Shown here one piece after another: positions 44,065-52,398 of a DNA stretch of 64,000 bases. Numbering within the stretch: the stretch's first letter is position 1; each line of letters opens with the position of its first letter. Where the stretch lies: assembly GCA_963810915.1 (NCBI GenBank), contig CAWEPH010000006.1, forward strand, positions 806,001 through 870,000, written 5' to 3'. This DNA comes from JAOUEA01 sp963810915. GTDB lineage: Bacteria; Actinomycetota; UBA4738; HRBIN12. Position numbers and translations under genes: made by a program. The notes below the pieces were generated by a model. That model made no database searches. It had not been told where the DNA came from and was given only the letters and a program-made list of their open reading frames with translations.

Positions 44065-46677
44065 TCAGAGCGGAACACCCGCTCCATCGCCCTCCGGCAG
44101 CGGCGCGTGATCCGCAGGTAGTCGTCGATGAAGCTCTGGCGCGGGTACTCCTCGTAGCCCAGGCGGCGCGCGAGCGCCGTCTGGGCCTCCGGCGACGCGG
44201 GCACCGCCTCCGCGTGCAGCCGACGATCCACCTCCAGGGCGTTCTTCACGTCGCTGAGGAAGACGAAGGCCTCCCCGAGGTCCCGCGCGACGCCCCCTTC
44301 CAGCAGCCGGGCCTCCGCCAGGCGGTCGATCGCCTCCAGCGTGCGCCGCGAACGGATCTCGGGATGTGCGCCGCCGTGGCGCATCAGCGAGACCTCCACC
44401 GCGAACTGCACGTCGGCGAGCGAGCCGTACCCCAGCTTGAAGTGGAACTTGGCGGCCTCGGGCGGCTTCACGCGCTCGCGCTCCATGCGGTCGCGCATCG
44501 CGCGGATGTCCGCGACGCGGTCGAGGGTGAGACCCTCCGGCGGGTACGCCACGTCGGCCGCGTTCAACTCGAACCGACGCCCGAGGTCGGGGTCGCCCGC
44601 CACCGCGCGCGCCCGCAGCAGCGACTGGAACTCCCACGTCTCCGCGTAGCGCTGCCAGTACTCGAGGAACCCCGCGATCGAACGGGCGAGCGGTCCCCCA
44701 CGACCCTCCGGCCGCAGGTCGGCGTCGGGCTCCCAGCCCACCGCGCGGATCCCTTGCATCACCCGCTCCGCCACGGCGATCGCCCGTCGCTGATCGTCGT
44801 GCCCCTCGCCCTCGTACACGAACATCACGTCGAGGTCGCTCGCCACGTTCAGCTCGCGGGCGCCGAGCTTGCCCATCCCGATCACCGCGAAGGGGAGGTC
44901 GGGCGCGGCGGCCTCGACGGCCTCGCGCACCACGCGCTCCGCCACATCCGACAGCGCGGCCCCGGTCTCGCTGGGGAGCAGCTCGCGACCCGCGTACCGT
45001 GCGATCGTGGCCACGAGCGCCGCCTGGACGTCGCCCTCGAGTCTCGCCCTGGGTGAGCGCCAGGATGCGCTCCGGCTCCGCCGCGAGCAGATCGGTGACG
45101 AACGAGCTCGCGGCCACGGCGTGCGCGAGTCGCCGCGCCGCGCCCGGGTCGGCGGCCAGCGCGTCGGCGGGGGCGTCGCGCTCCCCCACCGCGTCGGCCA
45201 CGCGCTCCAGGCGGACGAGCGCGGCGTCGGGATCGGCCGCCAGCGCGAGCGCCGGCGCCATCACCGGGAAGACGTGCGCGAGCACCTTCCCCATCCGGGT
45301 CGAGGGGTCGACCAGGCGCTGCAGCACCTGGTACGAGCGCCGCGGGTGCGCGAACCCGAGGCCGGCGAGCAGCTCCTGCGTCGCCGCGCGGTCGACGCCG
45401 GGCGTGGGCACCGCCGGACCGGCGAACGCCTCCATCAGCGGGCGGTAGAAGAGCCGCTCGTGGATGCCCCGCACGGTGCCGGTCGTGCGCTCGTACTCGG
45501 ACTGGAGGGTCGCCGCATCGGGGAGGCCGAGGGATCGCGCGATCGTCGTGCGCGCGAGCAGGTCGGCGGGCAGATCGTGCGTCTGGAGGTCGCGCACGAT
45601 CTGCAGGCGGTGCTCCAGGCGACGCAGGAACCGGTAGGCGTCGGCAAGCACCTCGGCGTCGATCCGCGCGACGTAGCCCTCCTCCGCCAGGGTGCTGAGG
45701 GCGCTCAGCGTGTTGGGATCGCGCAGGCGCGGGTCGCGCCGGCCGTGCACGATCTGCAGGAGCTGGACGGCGAACTCGACGTCGCGGATCCCACCGCGGC
45801 CTCGCTTCACCTCGGTGAACTCCTTGCCGCGCCGGCGGACGTACTCCTCCAGCCGCACCTTGGTGCGGCGCACCTCGTCGATCGCGTACGCCGGGAGCTC
45901 GCCCGGATAGACGAACGGCGTCACGCCGTCCACGAAGGCGCCGCCGAGCCACGGGTCGCCGGCCGCCGCGCGCGCCTTGATCAAGGCCTGGCGCTCCCAG
46001 ACCGCGGCGCGCGTCTCGTAGTACTCGAGCGTGCTCTCCAGCGAGAGGCTGAGCAGGCCCGCGCGCCCGCCGGGGCGCAGCGTCGGGTCCACCCGCAGGG
46101 CGATGCCCTCGACCGACGGGTCGGAGAGCAGGCGCACGAGGCGCCCCGCCGCGCGCTCGGCCGCCTCCTGGTCGGCGGCGCCGTCGTGCACGAAGAGCAC
46201 GTCGACGTCGCTGGCGTAGTTGAGCTCCCGGCCGCCGAGCTTGCCGAGCGCGATCACGGCGAGGCGCAGGTCTCCGGCGGCCTCGCGGCAGGCGAGCTCC
46301 AGGCACGCGTCGGCCACCGCGGAGATCTCGGCCACGACGTCCTCGAGGTCGGCCCCCTGGAGGTCGCGCGCGGCCACGCGAAGCAGGGCGCGGCGCCGGA
46401 AGAGGCGGAGGCCGTCGGCGGGTCCGCGCCGCGCAACGTCGTCGGCCAGTTCGGTGCCGAGCGCCTCGCGGCCGCGCGGGGAGACGTCGGCGAGCGCGCC
46501 GACCTCCTCCGGATGCTGCGCCAGGAAGTCGGCGGCCGCCGTCGAGAAGCCGAGAAGCACGGTGGCGGTGGGCGCGACGTCGAGGCCGTCCACGTCGCCG
46601 CCGGCCTCGCGCACCCGCTCGAGCGCCACGCGCGCCATCGCGGGATCGGGGGCGCGGGCGAGGGTATCGGCATCCAC
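44065..46677 (-). CDS. glnE: Glutamine synthetase adenylyltransferase/adenylyl-removing enzyme (GlnE), one frameshift
   Basis: Attaches AMP to, and removes it from, glutamine synthetase I. The first nucleotidyltransferase domain has LAVIALGKLGGRELNYASDV and DVLFVHDG. The linker carries FTEVKRGRGGIRDVEFAVQL and HRLQIVRDLQTHDLP. A 1-nt shift near 45045 leads to the second domain: FAVIGMGKLGARELNVASDL, DVMFVYEGEG and FHFKLGYGSLADVQFAVEVS. Both DxD metal sites remain. About 870 residues, slightly shorter than usual. The last ~10 residues are uncertain because the convergent sulfatase also lacks a clean stop here. Its target GlnA1 has the matching Tyr401. Confidence 0.93.
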   Translation of the reverse strand: MDADTLARAPDPAMARVALERVREAGGDVDGLDVAPTATVLLGFSTAAADFLAQHPEEVGALADVSPRGREALGTELADDVARRGPADGLRLFRRRALLRVAARDLQGADLEDVVAEISAVADACLELACREAAGDLRLAVIALGKLGGRELNYASDVDVLFVHDGAADQEAAERAAGRLVRLLSDPSVEGIALRVDPTLRPGGRAGLLSLSLESTLEYYETRAAVWERQALIKARAAAGDPWLGGAFVDGVTPFVYPGELPAYAIDEVRRTKVRLEEYVRRRGKEFTEVKRGRGGIRDVEFAVQLLQIVHGRRDPRLRDPNTLSALSTLAEEGYVARIDAEVLADAYRFLRRLEHRLQIVRDLQTHDLPADLLARTTIARSLGLPDAATLQSEYERTTGTVRGIHERLFYRPLMEAFAGPAVPTPGVDRAATQELLAGLGFAHPRRSYQVLQRLVDPSTRMGKVLAHVFPVMAPALALAADPDAALVRLERVADAVGERDAPADALAADPGAARRLAHAVAASSFVTDLLAAEPERILALTQGETRGRRPGGARGHDRTVRGSRAAPQRDRGRAVGCGGARGARGRRGRRARPPLRGDRDGQARRPRAERGERPRRDVRVRGRGARRSATGDRRGGAGDARDPRGGLGARRRPAAGGSWGTARPFDRGVPRVLAALRGDVGVPVAAAGARGGGRPRPRASVRVERGRRGVPAGGSHPRPRRGHPRDARPHGARAREAARGRQVPLQAGVRLARRRAVRGGGLADAPRRRTSRDPFAAHAGGDRPPGGGPAAGRGRRAGPRGGLRLPQRREERPGGGSSAARGGGARVAGGPDGARAPPGLRGVPAPELHRRLPADHAPLPEGDGAGVPL

Positions 46678-46798
46678 TCCTGCGAGCCTACCGGCGGCCG
46701 CGGGCGCGGTTCATTCTTCGGGGAAGGTCTTTCCAACGGAGCGCCTCGGCCGTATCGTGCGCGCGTCGGATGCCGCTCTTCGGCCACGGGAGGTTGCC

Positions 46799-47329
46799 TT
46801 GATCGCAGCAGATCCGGGGATGATCGTGTTCCGGTTCATCCATATCGTGTGCGGAGCGCTGTGGGTCGGGGCGGCGTTCCTGTTCGTCGGGTTCATCGGT
46901 CCGTCGGCCGCGGAGGTCGGCCCCAGCGCGGGCCCGTTGCTGAGCGTCGCGGTGAAGAAGCGCAAGGCGGCCAAGGTGATCACCGGACTGGGGATGATCA
47001 CGGTCACCGCGGGATGGCTGATGTGGTTCGGCGACATGGACGACGCCGGTGGGCTGAGCGATTGGCTCGGCACCCACTTCGGCCTCGTCCTCACCATCGG
47101 TGCCGTGCTCGCGACCGCCGCGCTCTTCTTCGGATACTTCGGTGTCGGCCGCAACGTGGAGCGTCTGGTCGACCTCGGCGACGAGATCCGGGCGTCGGGC
47201 GCACCGCCCAGCGACGAGCAGCAGGCGCGGATGGCCCACCTCGGGACCGAACTCAAGAAGCACGGCCAGATCGACCTCGTGCTCCTGCTCCTCGCCGTTA
47301 CCGCGATGTCCACCGCCCGGTACTGGTAG
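46799..47329 (+). CDS. Four-helix integral membrane protein (DUF2269-like)
   Basis: 176 residues. Four hydrophobic segments are visible: FRFIHIVCGALWVGAAFLFV, VITGLGMITVTAGWLMWFG, LVLTIGAVLATAALFFGYFG and LVLLLLAVTAMSTARYW. HIVCGALWVGAAF with a membrane His resembles small haem- or copper-linked proteins (DUF2269/DUF2214-like), a weak guess. The start is TTG 46799, because GGGAGG lies 5 nt upstream; ATG 46820 has no such site and gives a shorter protein. Divergent from glnE, upstream of glnA2. Confidence 0.75.
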   Translation: MIAADPGMIVFRFIHIVCGALWVGAAFLFVGFIGPSAAEVGPSAGPLLSVAVKKRKAAKVITGLGMITVTAGWLMWFGDMDDAGGLSDWLGTHFGLVLTIGAVLATAALFFGYFGVGRNVERLVDLGDEIRASGAPPSDEQQARMAHLGTELKKHGQIDLVLLLLAVTAMSTARYW

Positions 47330-47354
47330 CCATTCCGCGCCCATCGCGTGGGAG

Positions 47355-47370
47355 TTCACACGCGCGTAAC
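47355..47370 (+). promoter_or_regulatory. GlnR-like half sites upstream of glnA2
   Basis: TTCAC-N6-GTAAC, two 5-mers with the same 11-nt period as the site before glnA1, 22 nt upstream of the -10-like box. It is weaker and shorter than the glnA1 site. Confidence 0.3.
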
Positions 47371-47391
47371 CGTTGTGGGCCACGAGCCCGT

Positions 47392-47397
47392 TAGCGT
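47392..47397 (+). promoter_or_regulatory. -10-like box TAGCGT, leaderless spacing
   Basis: TAGCGT ends 7 nt before the ATG of glnA2. Confidence 0.45.
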
Positions 47398-47404
47398 TGC
47401 AGGC

Positions 47405-48734
47405 ATGGCACTCACGGAAGAGGCTGAGTTCGTCCTGCGCACGATCGAGGAGCGAGGGATCCGGTTCGTCCGGCTCTGGTTCACCGACGTGCTGGGGTTC
47501 CTGAAGTCGTTCACGATCACCTCCCAGGAGCTGGAGGGGGCCTTCGCCGAGGGGATGGGCTTCGACGGCTCCTCGATCGAGGGCTTCAGCCGGATCCAGG
47601 AGTCCGACATGGTGGCCGTCCCCGACGCCGCCACCTTCCAGGTGATCCCCTGGAAGAGCGAGGCCCCGGTCGCGCGCATGTTCTGCGACGTCTTCAACCC
47701 CGACGGCACGCCCTTCGACGGCGATCCGCGCGGCGTCCTGAAGCGCCAGCTCCAGCGCGCGGCGGACCTCGGCTACACCTTCTACGTGGGCCCGGAGCTC
47801 GAGTACTTCTACTTCCGCGCCGTCGACGACCCCACCTTCCTCGACCGCGGCGGCTACTTCGACGAGACCCCGCTCGACGTCGCCACCGACTACCGCAAGC
47901 GCACGGTCCAGTACCTGGAGTCGATGGGCATCCCCGTCGAGTACGTGCACCACGAGGTGGCGCCCTCCCAGCACGAGATCGACCTGCGCTACACCGACGC
48001 GCTCACGATGGCGGACAACGTGATGACCTACCGCCTCACGGTGAAGGAGGTCGCACAGGAGTTCGGCATCTACGCCACCTTCATGCCCAAGCCGGTGGCC
48101 GGCGTGAACGGCAGCGGCATGCACACGCACCAGTCGCTCTTCGAGGGCGACCGCAACGCCTTCTTCGAGGCCGCCGACGAGTACCACCTGTCGAAGACGG
48201 CGAAGGCCTACATCGCCGGGCTGCTGCGGCACGCCCCCGAGATCACGCTGCTCACGAACCAGTGGGTGAACTCGTACAAGCGGCTGGTCCCGGGCTACGA
48301 GGCGCCCGTCTACGTCTGCTGGGCGCGGCGCAACCGCAGCGCGCTCGTGCGCGTGCCCCAGTACAAGCCGGGCAAGGAGGAGGCCACGCGGATCGAGTAC
48401 CGCTCGCCCGATCCCGCCTGCAACCCCTACCTCGCGTTCGCGGCGATGCTGGCGGCCGGCCTCGCCGGGATCGAGGGCGGCTACGAGCTGCCGCCCGAGG
48501 CGTCCAACAACATCTACGAGATGAGCGAGGCCGAACGCGAGACCGCCGGGATCCGCTCCCTCCCCGAGGACCTGGTGGAGGCGATCCACCTAGGCCGAGG
48601 GCTCCGAGGTGCTGCGGACCGCGCTCGGTGAGCACGTCCACGAGTACCTGATGCGCAACAAGCGCGAGGAGTGGGACAGCTTCAAGGCCTACGTCTCGCC
48701 CTACGAGCTGGAGCGCTATCTCCCCATCCTGTGA
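47405..48734 (+). CDS. glnA2: Glutamine synthetase-like protein GlnA2, one frameshift
   Basis: About 442 residues. The N-terminus EAEFVLRTIEERGIRFVRLW and FTDVLGFLKSFTIT is that of Mycobacterium/Streptomyces GlnA2. Catalytic parts remain: GMGFDGSSIEGFSRIQESD, YVGPELEYFYFR, KPVAGVNGSGMHTHQSLFEG, NSYKRLVPGYEAPVYVCWA and EYRSPDPACNPYLAF. The adenylylation loop is replaced by NNIYEMSEAE, so GlnE control is unlikely. An extra base near 48594 is followed by EGSEVLRTALGEHVHEYLMR and the final VSPYELERYLPIL. In Streptomyces GlnA2-like enzymes glutamylate polyamines, a possible role beside the aminotransferase operons. Confidence 0.9.
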
Positions 48735-48802
48735 GCCCCTCTGCTGGAACCTGTTCATCTCCCCTTCATCCTCGACTTAGGTCTGATGCACAGATGCGCC
48801 TC

Positions 48803-48911
48803 TTGACGGCCTAGGCCGATCGGAACAGGGTCGTCTCGTACGGCACCCAGGCTTCGATGACCCGTCAACCGTCCGAGAACGTCCGATGAGCCGCACGAAG
48901 GAGCTGGATCC
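48803..48911 (+). promoter_or_regulatory. Leader 1, similar to the leader of the next secreted-protein gene
   Basis: From TTGACG (48803) to the start codon at 48912 this sequence aligns with the region before 50102: CTTGACG-CCTA, GGCACC-AGGCTTCGATG, ACCGTC-GAG-ACGTCC and GAGCCGC-GCACGAAGGAG are shared. TTGACG may be a -35 element, or the block may be a structured 5' leader. Confidence 0.5.
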
Positions 48912-49856
48912 ATGTCAGGGACTCCCGCACCGCTCCGCCGCACTCCGCTCGCACTCGCCACTGCCTTGGTACTGGTGGCCGGAACACTGGCGCTCGGCAT
49001 GGCCGGCGCCTCGGCCACGGGCGCGGTACGCAAGTACAGTCCGACGCTGACGCCGAACACTTCGTGCGTGGCCCCAGGCTCGGTGAACCGCTTCACGGCC
49101 ACGATCACGAACAGTTCGTCGAGCAATCAACCGCTCGGCTCGGCCCTGTTCCGCAGCAACGCGGCCAGTGGCTTCCGCAACATCGCCTTCCGCTCGTTCA
49201 CGAAGCCGGTCGCCTCGGGCGGGCAGGTGTGGCAGGCCCTTCCCGACATCGTGCACGCGAGCCGGCATCTACCTCAGGGCCGCCAGACGCGTCACAGTCC
49301 CTCGCCGCCTGGTGAGTCGGTGACGGTCACCTTCCAGGCGAAGGCTCCTTCCTCCCCGGGCGACAAGACCTGGGTCACGAAGGCATGGCAGAGCACCCTG
49401 TTCCTGTCCGGCAGCTTCTCACTGGACACGGGAGCGTCCGACCCCGTGGTGACGGTCGATACCGGCTGCGCCACCGTGACGTTGCCGCTGAACGGAGGCA
49501 CGGTGACCGCCCCCGCCGGCACCGGACTGGAGGTCGTGTCGGGCAGCACCCTCTGCGATGACGACGAGGGCTCGTTCCCCGCGTTCGCGGGAACGGTGCA
49601 GATCACGCCCGATGAGGGGAGTGGCAACATCCTGGTCACGTTCGATGACCCCAACGGGGCAGCCCACCAAGATGCTCCCTTCTGCAAGGGGGTGTTCGAT
49701 GGCGAAGGCACCTCTGCCATCATCCTGACGTTCGAGGACAACAGCTGCGGCAATATTGAGCCCGACCCCCCCTGCATCGACAACCAGTACCTCGATGCTG
49801 GGCACCTGGTGACGACACTGCTCATGAACTCGGACGACCCGCCCGTGCGCCACTAG
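48912..49856 (+). CDS. Secreted protein of unknown function (paralogue A)
   Basis: 314 residues, intact. A signal peptide (RRTPLALATALVLVAGTLAL, GMAGASA) is followed by VRKYSPTLTPNTSCVAPGSV and NRFTATITNSSSSNQPLGSA, a beta-rich adhesin-like domain. The C-terminal ~110 residues (GCATVTLPLNGGTVTAPAGT, then FAGTVQITPDEGSGNILVTF and Cys-bearing segments) end in LMNSDDPPVRH. Both ends are shared with the next gene's product, which also ends in DPPVRH. No LPXTG motif or transmembrane tail is present. Probably exported by Sec and found outside the cell; the function is unknown. Confidence 0.75.
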   Translation: MSGTPAPLRRTPLALATALVLVAGTLALGMAGASATGAVRKYSPTLTPNTSCVAPGSVNRFTATITNSSSSNQPLGSALFRSNAASGFRNIAFRSFTKPVASGGQVWQALPDIVHASRHLPQGRQTRHSPSPPGESVTVTFQAKAPSSPGDKTWVTKAWQSTLFLSGSFSLDTGASDPVVTVDTGCATVTLPLNGGTVTAPAGTGLEVVSGSTLCDDDEGSFPAFAGTVQITPDEGSGNILVTFDDPNGAAHQDAPFCKGVFDGEGTSAIILTFEDNSCGNIEPDPPCIDNQYLDAGHLVTTLLMNSDDPPVRH

Positions 49857-49884
49857 GTACAGGGACAGACCAACATCGAACAGG

Positions 49885-49903
49885 CCGGCCGCTTCGCGGC
49901 CGG
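49885..49903 (+). terminator. Terminator hairpin after paralogue A
   Basis: CCGGCCGC-TTC-GCGGCCGG, an 8-bp perfect stem with a 3-nt loop, 28 nt after the stop. No clear T tract. Confidence 0.6.
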
Positions 49904-49988
49904 TCCCGGCCCTGTGACCTCCTTCCGCGAACCCGGTTTGCGCACCCCCGCCATCCGACCTACGACGTTAGGGTGGTGGTACCACCCC

Positions 49989-50101
49989 TTGACGACCTAC
50001 GTCGCTGGGAGGCAAGCTATGCGGGCTTTCGGCACCAGGCTTCGATGGCCCCCCACCGTCTGAGCACGTCCACGAGCCGCCGCACGAAGGAGTAACGAAG
50101 A
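49989..50101 (+). promoter_or_regulatory. Leader 2, similar to leader 1
   Basis: From TTGACG (49989) to the ATG at 50102 this matches the leader before 48912 in order, spacing and several identical blocks (see leader 1). It ends in GCACGAAGGAG, a ribosome-binding site 9 nt from the ATG. Confidence 0.5.
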
Positions 50102-52343
50102 ATGGCACGGACCCCCGGCACACTCCGTCGCACCCCCTTGGCACTGGTGACCAGCCTCTTCGTGACCACCGCTCTCTTGGGTGGTGTAGCGGCGAACGCG
50201 GCGCCCACCGTCCGCAAGTTCTCCGTATCGATGCCCTCGTGCGTCCGGCCCAGCACGACCACAACCCTCAGCGCAACGATCACGAACAGCAGCACGACCA
50301 CGGCCGGGCAGAAGATCGGCTCGATCTTCCTCGACAGCCCTGAAGCGAACTTCGGCAACATCACGCCGGCGAGCGCTTTCATCATCACCGATCCGACGAC
50401 CGGCGCGGTGCGGACGGACTGGACGGGCAAGCTGGAGTCGGCCTACGGGTCCGGCTCCGATCGGTTCGACCTGGACGGCCTCTACCTCGTCGCGAACAAC
50501 TCGGGCGCGACCCTCGCCCCGGGAGCCTCGATCAAGGTCACCTTCCCGGTGACCGTCAAGTCGCCGACCGGTCTGAAGCCTTTCTATCCCTTCGCGTGGA
50601 CGGGATTGACCCCGAACACGGGATCCTCGTTCAGCCTCATCTCTTCGGTGAAGATCAACGTCACCGCCTCGTGCGTCGGGGACCCCCGCGAAGATCGCGT
50701 TCGGACAGCAGCCGAGTACAACGGCTGCAGGCTCTGCGATCACGCCAGCCGTCACCGTTCGCGTTCTCGACGCCACCAACAACCTCGTGACTACGACCAC
50801 GACATCGATCTCCCTCGGGCTCAACGGCGGGACGGCGGGCGCGACGCTTTCGGGCGGCGGTGCAATCAACGCCGTCAACGGCGTCGCAACCTTCTCGGGC
50901 CTGTCCGTGAACAAGGTCGGGACGGGTTACAGCCTCACGGCCACCTCCTCGTTGGGGAACGCCACGTCGAGCACGTTCGATGTCTCAGCGGGTGCGGCCA
51001 ACAAGATCGTGTTCGGTCAGCAACCGACGAGTACGACCGCCGGCACAGCAATCAACCCGGCGGTCACCGTGTTGGTCCTGGACGCTAACGACAATCCCGT
51101 GAATGCCAACACGTCCATCTCGCTCAGTCTCACTGGCGGTACGAGCGGTGCCTCGCTGATGGGCGGCGGTGCGATCAACGCCGTCAACGGCGTCGTAACC
51201 TTCTCGGGCCTGTCCGTGAACAAGGTCGGGAGCAGCTACGGCCTCACGGCCACCTCCTCGTTGGGCAACGCCACGTCGAGCAATTTCGACATCACCCCAG
51301 CAGGTGCCGATCACCTCACGATCACGTCGCAGCCAGGCGATGCGACCGCAGGGGATCCGTCGATTGGACTCACCGTCGAGGTGCGCGACGCGAACGACAA
51401 CCTCGTCACCGCGTCTTCCGATCAGGTGACGCTGACGCTGAACCCGGCTGTACCCGGGGTACTCTCCGGCCAGTCCCAGGTCAACGCCCAGAACGGAGTG
51501 GCCACCTTCTCCAACCTGAGCGTGGACAAAGTCGGAACCTACAGCCTCTCGGCAGCGGCCAGCGGGATGCTGAGCGCGACCTCGGACACGTTCAATATCG
51601 GGGCGGGCGCCCCAGCGGCCGTTGTGTTCACCCAGCAGCCTACGGACACGCATGACGGTGACGTGATCAACGGCACAACTGGCGTGAAGGTGCACGTCAC
51701 TGACGCAAACGGCAATGATGTGGAGCCGACGAATGTCGACATGGCGTTCGCCGCCGACCCAACTGGCGTAGCAACGCTCAACGGAGGATCGTCCGTAACG
51801 GTGCAAACGGGCGGCGGCGGGGTGGCAACGTTCTTCTTGGTGATCGCCCCCACAAGCTCGGACTATCAACTCCAGGCGACGGCCGGAAGCATCACGACGC
51901 TGAGCGACACGTTCCGGATCACGAGCAGCGCAGCGACCGGGTGCACCGCCTCGGACTGCACACAGAGCCTCGACAACAACTCGACCGTGACTGCCCCTCC
52001 GGGCACCACCCTCATCGTCGAGACCAACCAGCTCGAGTGCTCCGGGGTGACGCACCCGATCGCGGGAACCGTCACGATCATCCCCGATCCCAATGCCGGA
52101 ACGATCACGGTCATGTTCGATGACGAGATCGGCTTCCCGATCTTGGGGCCGTACCCATTCTGCAAGGCCCCGAACGTGACGGAGACCATCCCGTTCTGCG
52201 ACAGCATCTCGGACGGGCTGGACAAGCCGGCCGGCACCAAGGCCTGCCTTGAGCAGTCGATCGAGTTCAGCGGAGCCAATCCGAATCCGAAACTACACAC
52301 CGTGCTCTACATGGACTCCAACGACCCGCCTGTGCGTCACTGA
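50102..52343 (+). CDS. Secreted repeat protein with Ig-like domains (paralogue B), one frameshift
   Basis: About 746 residues. Signal peptide (RRTPLALVTSLFVTTALLGG), then VRKFSVSMPSCVRPSTTTTL and SATITNSSTTTAGQKIGSI as in paralogue A. After a shift near 50688 come four bacterial Ig-like repeats of ~100 residues (IVFGQQPTSTTAGTAINPAV, VLDANDNPV, FSGLSVNKVG, LTATSSLGNATSS). The C-terminal domain (GCTASDCTQSLDNNSTVTAP, HPIAGTVTIIPDPNAGTITV) ends in MDSNDPPVRH, like paralogue A. Such repeats build stalks for surface or extracellular adhesion. The shared C-terminal region is not a known sorting signal to me. Confidence 0.78.
50694..51300 (+). repeat. Two near-identical 309-bp repeats encoding Ig-like domains
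   Basis: The block starting GGGCGGCGGTGC at 50852 recurs at 51161, exactly 309 nt later, with long identical stretches such as TTCTCGGGCCTGTCCGTGAA and ACGGCCACCTCCTCGTTGGG. The repeats are much more alike at DNA level than repeats 3 and 4, which indicates recent duplication or gene conversion. Confidence 0.85.
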
Positions 52344-52364
52344 CAGAGGCGAGCCAGGAACCTT

Positions 52365-52393
52365 CGAGGCCGGGCGCGAAGCGCCCGGCCTCG
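52365..52393. terminator. Strong bidirectional terminator hairpin
   Basis: CGAGGCCGGGCGC-GAA-GCGCCCGGCCTCG, a perfect 13-bp stem with a 3-nt loop, between the convergent paralogue B and the cyclase gene. It could end both transcripts. Confidence 0.75.
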
Positions 52394-52398
52394 ATGCG

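Noticed and set aside
44065..46700. Plus-strand frame continuing the sulfatase through glnE
   Set aside because: Beyond about 44040 the translation is the antisense of GlnE, whose two catalytic domains are clear on the minus strand.
48803..50101. c-di-GMP (GEMM) or c-di-AMP riboswitch in the secreted-protein leaders
   Set aside because: Conserved core sequences of those riboswitches were not found; the leaders are similar only to each other.
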